39,169 nucleotides of DNA from an uncultured Lachnospiraceae bacterium (lineage in GTDB: Bacteria > Bacillota > Clostridia > Lachnospirales > Lachnospiraceae): the NCBI GenBank assembly GCA_947053345.1, contig CAMRSM010000034.1:1-39169 (forward strand), read 5' to 3'. The translations under genes and the position numbers were made by a program. Below are positions 1 to 8,140 of the stretch, one piece after another. The number at the start of each line of letters is the position of its first letter. The first letter of the stretch is position 1. Below the pieces are notes generated by a model, which saw only the letters and a program-made list of their open reading frames with translations, searched no databases and was not told where the DNA came from.

Positions 1-137
1 TTTTAAGTCCCGTATGTCCCCTTCCCACTGCCTTTCACGGCATAGGGATTTCCGTCCGCCCTGCTCCCGGAAATTCCTTCCGGCACGGCTCCGGGCATCC
101 GGGGCACATACTGTTTCCAGGTTTCTGTTTTCCGCCT

Positions 138-1313
138 TTAATATAAATCATCTTCGATCGCGTCCACGGTGCGGATCCTATAAAGCGCGTACCGCACCGG
201 AATCTGCAGGATGCCGAGCAAAAACGTATAAGTGCAAAAAATCTCCAGCACAGTCTTTGGACGAAAGATTTTGCATTGCAGCCCCTGCGGTACCAACATA
301 GTGTTCTTGACCAATACCGCCGCCAAAATGCTGATGATTCCGCCTGACGCAAGCGCTATCCCGAATGTAAAGAGCAATTCCCGCATCACGGCGCAGTAAA
401 TATCCCCCCGAGAATATCCGATGGAACAGTAAAGACACCATTCGTTGTGCCGGTCGCGCAGATAGGTGGTGTATACCACGGTCAGGGAGATTAAAAGCAG
501 CACCACGATGCCTGCATAAATAAGGCTCGTGGAATTTCTGATCACATCAATGACTTCCTTCTGCAAAAATGTTTCACCCCATTTCCGGTCAACTACCGTA
601 TCATAGTTTTCCTTCACGTCAACACCGATTCCATGAAGTACCGCCGACATATCACCAATGCCCTCCGAAAGCACAACAATGGCCGATCTTACGCTCCATC
701 CCGCAACCGGGATGCCGCAGCCAAAATAAGTATCGCATTCCAGCACCCCAACAATCTTATAACGATTCTCGTAATCTCTCTCGTTAAAATACCCGCCCAG
801 CACATAGCCGTTATTTTTCATTGACAGCCGGTCAAGGACAATCTCACCAGGATGCTCCGGAAGTCTGCCCTCCACAAGCTCAGCGTCAAAGTATTTCAAT
901 ATCTGCGGGATTTTTTCCTCTTCCGCCAACGGCACTTCGTATGTCATCTGTCCGACGGCTGCCGTAATGAGGCAATAGATTATCTCGCCGTACCATGCAT
1001 CCTTTACCCCCGCGGTTTTCTTCAGTTCTTCCGCAAGCGCCCTGTTTTTTTCCGCATACACGGCCACAAACTCCTCATCGCTCATGTGATCTGTATCAAT
1101 GCCGAGCGTCGTTTTTCCCGCCAGTGAGATAACCTGCATTTTGCCCGTGTTCCCCAGCAGAATGCGCTTAAAGCTTTCCTCGGTCGTGGAAAGCATGAAC
1201 TGCGTCAGATAAACCAGCACAAAACAAAGCGCAAGGCTAACGGTCAGCACGGCAACGCGGCGCACATTGTTTTTTATGTACTTCATTGCGGACAATTTCT
1301 GCGGCATCCCCAT
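138..1313 (-). CDS. FtsX-like ABC transporter permease
   Basis: Membrane permease of the FtsX/MacB type. A first membrane segment (VAVLTVSLALCFVLVYL) is followed by a long extracytoplasmic domain of about 200 residues. Three further hydrophobic stretches lie in the C-terminal third, including one starting YAGIVVLLLISLTVV. This one-plus-three layout and the length (about 390 aa) fit a half-size FtsX permease working with a LolD-like ATPase that is not in this window. Several start codons are possible at 1319 (GTG), 1313, 1307 and 1286; a GAAAGGTGG ribosome site supports 1313 or 1307. It lies downstream of a two-component system on the same strand but behind a hairpin, so it may be a separate transcript. 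Such kinase/ABC pairs in Firmicutes often deal with peptide antibiotics or envelope stress; that role is inferred from context only. Confidence 0.75.
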   Translation of the reverse strand: MGMPQKLSAMKYIKNNVRRVAVLTVSLALCFVLVYLTQFMLSTTEESFKRILLGNTGKMQVISLAGKTTLGIDTDHMSDEEFVAVYAEKNRALAEELKKTAGVKDAWYGEIIYCLITAAVGQMTYEVPLAEEEKIPQILKYFDAELVEGRLPEHPGEIVLDRLSMKNNGYVLGGYFNERDYENRYKIVGVLECDTYFGCGIPVAGWSVRSAIVVLSEGIGDMSAVLHGIGVDVKENYDTVVDRKWGETFLQKEVIDVIRNSTSLIYAGIVVLLLISLTVVYTTYLRDRHNEWCLYCSIGYSRGDIYCAVMRELLFTFGIALASGGIISILAAVLVKNTMLVPQGLQCKIFRPKTVLEIFCTYTFLLGILQIPVRYALYRIRTVDAIEDDLY

Positions 1314-1366
1314 CACCACCTTTCTTTTGATAAAACTATTTTACTTTATTTTCCCGCAAAATAACA

Positions 1367-1402
1367 GTGGCTGTGGTCATATGCAAATATGACCACAGTC
1401 AC
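1367..1402 (-). terminator. Strong hairpin after the response regulator gene
   Basis: Long inverted repeat: CTGTGGTCATAT (1371-1382), loop gcaa, ATATGACCACAG (1387-1398), extended on both sides by GTG/CAC with one G-T pair. Read on the minus strand it is followed by a T-rich stretch (TGTTATTTTG). It probably ends the kinase-regulator transcript before the permease gene. Confidence 0.65.
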
Positions 1403-1512
1403 GTTTTGAGCAGGTCTTACAAATTTCCCATCTGCTGTATTTTTATGTTCCGGACAGCGAAACCTTTTAAGTCTTGACCGAAAAGACCTGCTTCTAAAGT
1501 GATGGAAATACA

Positions 1513-2166
1513 TCACAAGCCATCGTCTTTCATCGCCACGACCAGCTTGGCGCGGTCATGGATTCCCGTCTTATCATAGATGGAGGAAATATAATTTTTC
1601 ACGGTTCCTTCCGAAATAAAGAGGGTTTCGGAAATCTGTTTGTTCGTAAAACCACGCGCAAGCAGGGTACAGATTTCTTTTTCACGCCTTGTCATATCGG
1701 CAGGCAGCTTCCCGTCGTTTGCGTCCGGACTATCCTTCCCTGATTTCGCCCCCATCAAGGCCGCCAGCCGCTGCATGACCCGCGAATCGATCACGTTGTG
1801 CCCGCCCATGATCTGACGGATCGCACCGAGGATTGCGTCCTTGCCGCTGTCTTTTAACAGATAACCGTCCGCCCCGCCCGCAATTGCCCGGGTGATGTTT
1901 TTATCGTCGTAAAATGTCGTGAGCACCAATATTTTAATATCGGGATATTCCTCCTTGATTCTGGAAATCAGCTCGATTCCGCCCATTCCTTTCATATTTA
2001 GGTCCACCAGGGCAAGGTCACAGTCTGCTTTTTCAAGTACCGCCAGAGCGGCATTGCCGTCCGGGGCGGTTCCGGTAATTTTCATTCCATGGAAGGTTAA
2101 AATAATTTCAAGACTTTCCAAAAGCAACGGTTCATCGTCCACTAAAAGCACACGAAGATTTTCCAT
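1513..2166 (-). CDS. NarL/LuxR-family response regulator
   Basis: DNA-binding response regulator of 217 aa. The N-terminal receiver domain has the acidic pair D10-D11, phospho-acceptor Asp55 (in LALVDLNMKG), the conserved Thr in LVLTTF and Lys in YLLKDSG. The C-terminal LuxR-type helix-turn-helix starts at about residue 155 (TRREKEICTLLARGFTNKQI, then SEGTVKNYI). It is the partner of the kinase encoded 71 bp upstream on the same strand and should bind DNA after phosphorylation. The first likely targets are the neighbouring ABC permease gene or its own operon, which is inference. Start at ATG 2166, with a purine-rich site (GGGAGAAAAG) just upstream. Confidence 0.93.
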   Translation of the reverse strand: MENLRVLLVDDEPLLLESLEIILTFHGMKITGTAPDGNAALAVLEKADCDLALVDLNMKGMGGIELISRIKEEYPDIKILVLTTFYDDKNITRAIAGGADGYLLKDSGKDAILGAIRQIMGGHNVIDSRVMQRLAALMGAKSGKDSPDANDGKLPADMTRREKEICTLLARGFTNKQISETLFISEGTVKNYISSIYDKTGIHDRAKLVVAMKDDGL

Positions 2167-2237
2167 CTTTTCTCCCGTTCTGCCGCACAGGGCGGCGTGT
2201 TAGATTTCCTGTGGCTGCAAAAAATGTTTCAAAGATT

Positions 2238-3458
2238 TCATCCTTTTCTCGCATCTTTGTCCTTAAATAGCGGCAGCGTGATCATAGCCTGAAAGCCGCG
2301 GTTATTTTCAAATGCCGCACTGCCGCCGCATTTTTCCGCAAAGGAACGTATTTTTTTCAGGCCATACCCATTTTCGATCCTCGCATGGGAATTTTGCAGG
2401 GAAAAATCGCTGATTCCATTGTCTTTGACGTAAATACGGATATGCGCGCTGTCCGCCGTCAAACGAATAATGAAACGGTCTGCGCTGCCGTGCCGTATTC
2501 CGTTTGCGAGCAGTTCGGAAACCGCCCCGTGCAAAAAACCGCCATACTCACGCGGCAGCAATAAGCCCGGTGCAAAATCCATAACATCCATGCGGATCTG
2601 CAGGGCGGTATCCATCATAAAGTTTTCCGCAAGTTCCTGCAGGCTGCCGGCAAAATCCGCAACCGGAAGCAGGCTTTCTTCCCCGTCCAATATCCGGACT
2701 GCCTGCCGGATCGAATCAAGTCCCATGCGGATGCGCCGGTTTGCCGCCCTGATCTTCTCCCCCGCCCTGTCCGGGTCGGCGGTCACCAAAAGCTCCGCCG
2801 CATCAAGCGCCACGATGGCGGCCGTCACCGAATGTCCTACGCTGTTGTGGATATTCCGGCTTATATTTTCACGCTCCTCCAGACGCGCCGTCTTGTCCGC
2901 AAGATAATTTTTCATGACCAGTTCCTGATTAAGTTTTTTCTCGTAGAACTCAGCGAGCGCCGTTATACTGACGACCCGTACCGTTTCATTTTTAGCGGAA
3001 AGATAACTGACCGCCAGATGTTCGCCGAGCGCTAAGACCAGAGCGGCGGCAAGCAGGAGCAATGCGTTCAAAAGGACGCGCGGCAGATCGGTCTGCCCGT
3101 TTCCGTCCGGAGCGAAAAAAGGCACAATGCCGAAAAAAAATGTAATCAGATATGCAGCGGATGGCAGGAGCGGACGCAAAAAACGGAATCTCTGCCCCCA
3201 TGTGCACGGCCGATATTCAAAGAATATAAGGTATACTGCCATATTTCGCGAAAGCAGAACATAGACGAAAGAAAGCAAAAGCTGAAAGCCCAACGCGCAC
3301 CCTGTCATTTCCTGAGATAAACTGCGGTATGTGAAAAAGAGCATAAAAATCCCGCCTGCCAACAGCAGCAGTGAAAAATTATCCGCTGTAAAGCCTGCGG
3401 CAACCGTCAGGATGAGCAATAATATGGAAGATTGTGCAAATTGTTCTGTTTCGCGCAT
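2238..3458 (-). CDS. Sensor histidine kinase, HisKA_3 (NarL-type)
   Basis: Membrane histidine kinase of 406 aa. The N-terminal ~160 residues form about five or six hydrophobic segments (SSILLLILTVAAGF, LLLLAGGIFMLFF, ALLLLAAALVLAL) with no large sensing loop, typical of intramembrane-sensing kinases. The HisKA_3 dimerisation motif is ENISRNIHNSVGHSV, in which the His of NIHNSVGH is the expected phospho-site. The ATPase domain shows an N box (ELLANGIRHG), a G1 box (DNGISDF) and a G2 box (GYGLKKIRSFAEKCGG). It phosphorylates the regulator encoded next to it. ATG 3458 has only a modest GGTGA site upstream. The trigger cannot be read from the sequence. Confidence 0.9.
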   Translation of the reverse strand: MRETEQFAQSSILLLILTVAAGFTADNFSLLLLAGGIFMLFFTYRSLSQEMTGCALGFQLLLSFVYVLLSRNMAVYLIFFEYRPCTWGQRFRFLRPLLPSAAYLITFFFGIVPFFAPDGNGQTDLPRVLLNALLLLAAALVLALGEHLAVSYLSAKNETVRVVSITALAEFYEKKLNQELVMKNYLADKTARLEERENISRNIHNSVGHSVTAAIVALDAAELLVTADPDRAGEKIRAANRRIRMGLDSIRQAVRILDGEESLLPVADFAGSLQELAENFMMDTALQIRMDVMDFAPGLLLPREYGGFLHGAVSELLANGIRHGSADRFIIRLTADSAHIRIYVKDNGISDFSLQNSHARIENGYGLKKIRSFAEKCGGSAAFENNRGFQAMITLPLFKDKDARKG

Positions 3459-3518
3459 TGTATTGTCACCGTAGAATTATTTTGATCGGGTAAATGGGAT
3501 GCTGGCCAGACAATAACA

Positions 3519-3854
3519 TGCCGTTCCGACACGTTTCCTTCGGGGCATGCACATGATTTGCCGATGAAACTGTCCTCCCTCCGGTCGGACAGCAAATCTG
3601 CGCTGGTATAAGTCTGCCGACATTATACCATGTCGTTCCGACATGCTGCCCCCGGCGGATGCACACGGTTCGCCACGGAAAATGTCCTCCTTCGTCGGAC
3701 GGCGAACCGGTGCCGGTATCATGTCTGCCGACATTATACCATGTCGTTCCGACATGTTCCCTGCGGGGCTTGCACATGATTTGCCAGGGAAACTGTCCTC
3801 CCTTCGGTCGGACGGCAAATCAGCGCAGGTATCATGTCTGCCGACATTATACCA
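3519..3854. repeat. Three tandem ~112-bp structured repeats
   Basis: Three head-to-tail copies start at about 3519, 3631 and 3742. Each holds three hairpins: (a) CATGTCG-ttc-CGACATG, e.g. 3629-3645 and 3740-3756, decayed in copy 1; (b) an 8-bp stem around an inner GTCC/GGAC pair, at 3555-3562/3591-3598, 3667-3674/3701-3708 and 3778-3785/3814-3821; (c) GGTAT-c-ATGTC, loop tgcc, GACAT-t-ATACC, e.g. 3715-3740. Stem (b) is GATTTGCC/GGCAAATC in copies 1 and 3 (one mispair in copy 1) but GGTTCGCC/GGCGAACC in copy 2, so two base pairs changed on both sides. Long open frames on the minus strand here are by-products of the repetition. No known repeat family was recognised. Confidence 0.85.
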
Positions 3855-3975
3855 TGAAGCCGACCGACTTTCAATATGACCGGGGTAATGGTTCACGAGG
3901 AGGAACAAACAGCAGGGAAAAAATAGTACAGGTGGAAAATTAAAACAATATTTTATGGAATTATGCTGGCGTTTG

Positions 3976-3984
3976 TGGTATGAT
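3976..3984 (+). promoter_or_regulatory. Possible extended -10 promoter for the 147-aa gene
   Basis: TGg followed by TATGAT (3979-3984) makes an extended -10 element with no good -35. Transcription from about 3991 would exclude the far upstream ATG at 3955 and agrees with translation starting at TTG 4051. Confidence 0.4.
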
Positions 3985-4050
3985 GTTGGTGTTAATGCGT
4001 TACATTCGCTTAAGATTTCCCATTGTGCCCAAATTTCCAAAGGAGGACTT

Positions 4051-4494
4051 TTGAGAAAAATACTGGAATATCCACGGATTAAAAATGAAAATCTTGATGT
4101 GGTCAAAAATCTAATTGACTCTGTTGTGGAAAACCCGAACGGGGACGGAAGTTACGAATTGCAGGAATTAAACCGCATTACCGGAAAAACCCATACCTTA
4201 TCAGAGTTTGTTGAATATTGGGGATGGACGGACTTGGATTCTATAGCAAAGAAAGTTTTAACCCCGGAGCCGCCATATGTACGGAATCTGGAAAAAGATG
4301 AGATCATAGAAATCGTGTCAATCATAAAATCCACCATTATATCCGATGATAACAAGGCAGAATATTATATAGAATTGCTTCATAAATCCCTGTCTCTGCC
4401 GGATGTTTTAAAATATATCCGGTTAGAAGACAGCGAAGAAACCATAACCGACAATCTGCTCCACGCTTCCCTAAATTCGGTTATTACCTTATAG
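4051..4494 (+). CDS. Hypothetical protein, 147 aa
   Basis: Not recognised. The protein is soluble and acidic with mixed helix-rich content and no signal peptide or membrane segment. The aromatic stretch FVEYWGWTDLDSIAKK is the most distinctive part and may be a conserved core. I chose TTG 4051 because an AAAGGAGG site ends 4 bases before it; the only in-frame ATG (3955) has no such site and gives an unconvincing N-terminus. It stands alone between the repeat cluster and a small membrane protein gene on the same strand. A role in immunity or stress cannot be claimed. Confidence 0.6.
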   Translation: MRKILEYPRIKNENLDVVKNLIDSVVENPNGDGSYELQELNRITGKTHTLSEFVEYWGWTDLDSIAKKVLTPEPPYVRNLEKDEIIEIVSIIKSTIISDDNKAEYYIELLHKSLSLPDVLKYIRLEDSEETITDNLLHASLNSVITL

Positions 4495-4633
4495 CAGAAG
4501 ACATAATTAGAACGCCATAACCGGAGCCGCCGCACCCGCGTTCTCTGTCATGTCCGCAGATACAGCGGCTTAACTCTCAAGCAGCACAAAATATTTACAG
4601 CACGCGAAAGAAAAACCTTGAAAGGAGTGGAAA

Positions 4634-4918
4634 ATGTTTTCAAAATACACCGCCATTCTATTGAACAGCGTATTTGGGGTATGCCTTAACTATACCGTTA
4701 TTACTATATGGTTTTCATTGGCAAGCAATTTTGTTTCAGATTACAGCTTTGCAGCACGCTTTTCATTGTATAACATCGTTTGGCTGTTATCCGCCATTAC
4801 TTACAACAAAACAAGATATCAAAAACAGGGCGGCGGATTATTCTTTTGGATGTCGGCCATACTACCGCCTGTATTGGTCACTATGATATCGGCCGGGATA
4901 ATAATAGTATTTTTTTAG
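4634..4918 (+). CDS. Small membrane protein, 94 aa
   Basis: Unrecognised small integral membrane protein. Three hydrophobic segments are visible: residues about 5-30 (LLNSVFGVCLNYTVITIW), 42-57 (FSLYNIVWLLSAIT) and 70-94 (FFWMSAILPPVLVTMISAGI). The short middle loop is basic (NKTRYQKQ). GAAAGGAG lies 5 bases before ATG 4634, a strong start. It ends 20 bp before the convergent alkyltransferase gene. No function is suggested. Confidence 0.7.
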   Translation: MFSKYTAILLNSVFGVCLNYTVITIWFSLASNFVSDYSFAARFSLYNIVWLLSAITYNKTRYQKQGGGLFFWMSAILPPVLVTMISAGIIIVFF

Positions 4919-4938
4919 CAGATGGCATCCGATTTCTG

Positions 4939-5472
4939 TTACAGCGCTTTCCCTTTCGTCGGGATCTTGAAACTTTGCATATCCGCCAGTTCCAGCGCCA
5001 GAAGCTCCGCCTTTTTGTCGATTCCCGCGGCATATCCTGTCAGGCTTCCATTTGCCCCTACAACCCTGTGGCAGGGAACAATAATGGAAATCTTATTATG
5101 CCCCACCGCGCCGCCGACTGCCTGAGCAGACATATGCGAAAGTCCTTTCTGCCCGGCAATTTCCCTTGCGATCTCCGCGTAAGTGACCGTTTTCCCGTAG
5201 GGTATTCTTTTGAGGATTCCCCAGACCGCAAGCCGGAACGGAGTGCCTTCCAGATGAACCGGTGGCAAAAAGTCCGGCTCCCTGCCCGAAAAATAAACTG
5301 CCAGCCACTCTTTTGCCCGTCCGAGAACCGGGGTATCTTTTTCTTCCCTTGCCTCTTTAAGACCCGCGGCAAAGTATTTCGCACCTTCAAACCAAAGCCC
5401 GGTCAGCCCGATTTCATCCGCAGCGAGGAGAATGCCGCCGAGCGGTGACGGATAATGAGCGATATATTGCAT
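4939..5472 (-). CDS. ogt: Methylated-DNA--protein-cysteine methyltransferase
   Basis: Repairs O6-alkylguanine by moving the alkyl group to its own cysteine. The active-site motif IVPCHRVVGANGSLTGYAAG is present, as is the helix-turn-helix segment (IPYGKTVTYAEIAREI) that inserts into DNA. At 177 aa it matches the Ogt family. ATG 5472 is preferred over an upstream ATG (5505) because GAGGGG lies 7 bases before it and the family normally begins near MQYIAHYPSPLGG. The ancestral stop of an M28 peptidase gene lies 62 bp upstream on the same strand (see 5535-5683). The two genes were probably neighbours before the island at 5684-12363 split them. Confidence 0.93.
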   Translation of the reverse strand: MQYIAHYPSPLGGILLAADEIGLTGLWFEGAKYFAAGLKEAREEKDTPVLGRAKEWLAVYFSGREPDFLPPVHLEGTPFRLAVWGILKRIPYGKTVTYAEIAREIAGQKGLSHMSAQAVGGAVGHNKISIIVPCHRVVGANGSLTGYAAGIDKKAELLALELADMQSFKIPTKGKAL

Positions 5473-5534
5473 TTTGTATCCCCTCGTCCTCTTTTCATTT
5501 TGCAACTGTCGTCAGGTTTGTTTTTGATATATCA

Positions 5535-5683
5535 TTATTCGGCTTTTGTGTTTTCTGTCTTTTCTTCCTTCTTTTTCTCCGTATCGCGGTGGAAATATTT
5601 ATCCAGCTCTTTTTTCCTATCCTCCGGTATTTCCCGCTTAATCGGCAGGACGGCGGCGTTTGCCATGTCCCCGATCATGCGGA
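5535..5683 (-). pseudogene. 3' remnant of the M28 peptidase gene with the ancestral C-terminus
   Basis: Read on the minus strand, 5683-5560 encodes the same residues as the end of the intact M28 peptidase (RMIGDMANAAVLPIKREIPE onward) with one change (HRD instead of HHD). It then continues past the duplicated part as EEKTENTKAE to a stop at 5535-5537. In the intact gene the same position reads EEKV and stops. The remnant therefore holds the original gene end, still attached to its original downstream neighbour, the alkyltransferase gene. Confidence 0.9.
5560..5683. repeat. Left copy of 124-bp direct repeat flanking the island
   Basis: Identical to 12364-12487 except C5587 versus T12391 (one mismatch in 124). 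Outside these limits the sequences differ at once on both sides. The two copies are in the same orientation 6804 bp apart and border the defence island. Confidence 0.95.
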
Positions 5684-5834
5684 AAAACCCTCACTATTCC
5701 ACGCAATATTGCTGATAAAAATTTCAGTTCCCGGATATTCCACACCATAATAATCCTTGAATTCAAAATCGTACCATTTTCTTCATAATATCACGGCACT
5801 GAGGTTATAAAAATATTTTCACTTTAACAGACCC
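5684..5834. other. Left island margin, no intact gene
   Basis: AT-rich 151 bp between the repeat and the HEPN gene. On the minus strand an open stretch without a start codon reads like protein (KWYDFEFKDYYGVEYPGTEI, then FISNIAWNSEGF) and runs into the repeat. It may be the tail of a lost gene. No convincing terminator for the operon is visible. Confidence 0.4.
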
Positions 5835-6932
5835 TTAATACCATTTATAATAATAAAACTCAAAGTTTTTATGGATATTTAAATTTTCTTGTGATACCAA
5901 TTCTATTCCAATATTTCTTTCAATATCTTCCGTTTCATTTATTGATTTTCCATCAACTTTTATCTCTTTTATTTTAAAAAGCTTTATTTTTCCTTCACCG
6001 TCTTTTGCAATTAAATTATCCTCCACCTTCAAAATTACACCGCCACTGTTTATACAGATAATACGACCATCTATCACATCCAAGGGCTTTCCAAGCCCAT
6101 ATAATTTACCCGTATTATACAAATATTCAACAAAAGAAGTCTGTATGGTTATACATATAGCCTCAGACAGGATTTTCAAGTATTCTAGCCATTTTTCCTT
6201 GACCAAATTCAGTTCAATTCTTTCCTCAACCCAAGCATGTGCTACGTTATTTCTTGCTTCAACCAATTGGTTTAATACATCGAACAAAGCCTTCGCATCA
6301 TGTCCTTTTAATCGCTGATACGTTTGCTCACTATGTATCCCTTGCTCAATAAAATAAGATTTAAATCTAATATTCTCTGTAATTTTCTGAACAAAGTTTT
6401 CCACTCCTAACCCTTTAGCCAAATCTTTAATCTGATCAATTTTTAGATTCCCCCCATGATTTAACAACAAACATCTATTCTTTACTAAACCATCCTTCGG
6501 ATTATCAAAGGCCACATATGCATTCTGAATCGCGTTGATCTCATCCAAATTATAACTTTTATAACGCTGAGTATTCACTAAGAAATCACCCAACTTCTTA
6601 ATATGTTTGTCCTTTATTTCTTGAGGTAGTTCAGCATAATCACTAGCTACATTGCATAGATTATTACAATACCAATCAAATACATTGTCGATAAATTGTT
6701 CAAAGCACCCGTAGACACTAATAATCACCGCATTATACTGAATTGGTGTTACCGCAATCTCTTTAATTATTTTTCCATACTGTAATGTATTACTAATTTT
6801 GCCTTTCAAATCAGTATCATACCGTATCAATTCACGTATCATTGATTTTTGTAAATCTATCCCCTCTATAAATTGTTTAATCTCATCAATGGTCTTCTTA
6901 AACTTTTCACAATATATCTGTATTCCATTCAT
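5835..6932 (-). CDS. HEPN-domain protein (MAE_28990-like), predicted RNase effector
   Basis: 365 aa. The N-terminal ~240 residues resemble the MAE_28990/MAE_18760-type HEPN family: a helix with YNAVIISVYGCFEQFIDNVF (about 66-85), then the Rx4H motif R227-NNVA-H232 in EARNNVAHAW. HEPN proteins with this motif are commonly metal-independent RNases in toxin-antitoxin and phage-defence systems. The C-terminal ~110 residues are beta-rich (GRIICINSGGVILKVEDNLI) and may be a small sensor or regulatory domain. The start lies 2 bp after the DUF262 stop with a GAAGG site, so the two are translationally coupled. Infection-triggered RNA cleavage is inferred, not shown. Confidence 0.8.
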   Translation of the reverse strand: MNGIQIYCEKFKKTIDEIKQFIEGIDLQKSMIRELIRYDTDLKGKISNTLQYGKIIKEIAVTPIQYNAVIISVYGCFEQFIDNVFDWYCNNLCNVASDYAELPQEIKDKHIKKLGDFLVNTQRYKSYNLDEINAIQNAYVAFDNPKDGLVKNRCLLLNHGGNLKIDQIKDLAKGLGVENFVQKITENIRFKSYFIEQGIHSEQTYQRLKGHDAKALFDVLNQLVEARNNVAHAWVEERIELNLVKEKWLEYLKILSEAICITIQTSFVEYLYNTGKLYGLGKPLDVIDGRIICINSGGVILKVEDNLIAKDGEGKIKLFKIKEIKVDGKSINETEDIERNIGIELVSQENLNIHKNFEFYYYKWY

Positions 6933-6934
6933 CG

Positions 6935-8140
6935 CTATCTACCTTCTGACAACAAAGTATTTATAAATGTCCTAAATAATTCCACTCTCTTACATATGTC
7001 ACTTTTAGACTGATGTTTACCGTCAAATTCATTCCGATACTCATTATAAAATGTTTCTAAAGATTCTATATTTCTATCCATATTAGAATTAATGCATAAT
7101 GAATCGAGCTGATTTAAAACCAACATCAATGGATCATATATCATTTTTTGGGGAGCTGTCCACTTTTCTTTCCCATTGATATATACATATTGGCAAAATG
7201 CCTTATCACCAAACAGTCTTTCTGCCTTCTCTATCGTATTTTCAAAATCTTCCCTTAAAACTGATAATTGTTCATCTTTGTATTTGTTTCCCACTTGCAA
7301 ACATAAGTCTAAAAATTTATTAATTTTTCCATTAAATTCATCAATGTGTCTCATTGAAAAATATCTGAGTACTAGTTCCACATCAAACATTCTATTATAC
7401 ATCCTATTCTTTGTATATAGAAGAGCCTGATCATAATTATCTATTTCATCTTTACCATCTGCCCTATCCAATTCTGGCGTAATACCCCATAGCCTTCTAA
7501 ATGACTCGTTTCGCGAAAGTTTTATGCATAAATCATTAAAAGGTCCATCATACAACGCATTTCTTATCTCTTGATCCTCTAAAGTAACTCCACCAGTATT
7601 CAACCGCTCAAAAACCATCTTCTTCATTTCATCTTCTTGCTCTGAAGTTTTGCTCGATTCTTTTAACAAAGTGATTACTGACAATTGTCTTCTATCGATA
7701 CCTTCCCTTATTTTCTGCGGCAAAGAAGTATATTTTCTGCCATTCAATTCTGACCATTGAACAAGACCTTCCAATTCATACATGTCGTTGTAAAAGTCTA
7801 TAATAGCTGTAATCCTTTGCAAACCATCCATAACCTGATACTTATCAAAATCGGTTTCATAGACAAATACTGGCGGGATTGGCACATTCATTATAAATGA
7901 TTCGATTAACTTAGATCTCTTTTTTGCATCCCAAGTAATACGTCGTTGATATTTTGGCTTTAATTGATAATTATCCCCAGTAAACACATCCTTAACCAAA
8001 GACAATTTAACCGCGCCTTGCTCAGTAATTATTCTCGCTTCGCCATTTTCATATCTTTCATTTATAGCTTCGTCTGTCAATTTTTCCACTCGCTCCTCCA
8101 AACCCACTGCAAGATTACTTTCAAACTCATATAATTTCAT
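6935..8140 (-). CDS. DUF262 (GmrSD N-terminal-like) protein
   Basis: 401 aa from ATG 8140, which follows GGGGGA; an ATG at 8155 is also possible. DUF262 hallmarks are YQRRITW at about 64-70 and the ParB/sulfiredoxin-like nucleotide motif DGLQRITAI at about 105-113. FERLNTGGVTLEDQEIRNAL follows later and is another strongly conserved part of the family. DUF262 is the N-terminal domain of the modification-dependent GmrSD nuclease and is thought to use NTP to control DNA cleavage. No C-terminal DUF1524 HNH domain is visible here, so cleavage would have to come from a partner, perhaps the HEPN protein. The gene overlaps the methyltransferase gene by 14 bp. Confidence 0.88.
   Translation of the reverse strand: MKLYEFESNLAVGLEERVEKLTDEAINERYENGEARIITEQGAVKLSLVKDVFTGDNYQLKPKYQRRITWDAKKRSKLIESFIMNVPIPPVFVYETDFDKYQVMDGLQRITAIIDFYNDMYELEGLVQWSELNGRKYTSLPQKIREGIDRRQLSVITLLKESSKTSEQEDEMKKMVFERLNTGGVTLEDQEIRNALYDGPFNDLCIKLSRNESFRRLWGITPELDRADGKDEIDNYDQALLYTKNRMYNRMFDVELVLRYFSMRHIDEFNGKINKFLDLCLQVGNKYKDEQLSVLREDFENTIEKAERLFGDKAFCQYVYINGKEKWTAPQKMIYDPLMLVLNQLDSLCINSNMDRNIESLETFYNEYRNEFDGKHQSKSDICKRVELFRTFINTLLSEGR

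Noticed and set aside
3519-3854. CRISPR array
   Set aside because: Repeat units are ~112 bp and contiguous, with no unique spacers and no cas genes.
3466-4106. Open frames of 100-209 aa on the minus strand across the tandem repeats
   Set aside because: They repeat the same peptide in three frames because the DNA is repeated. They have no ribosome sites, and one runs antisense through the 147-aa gene.
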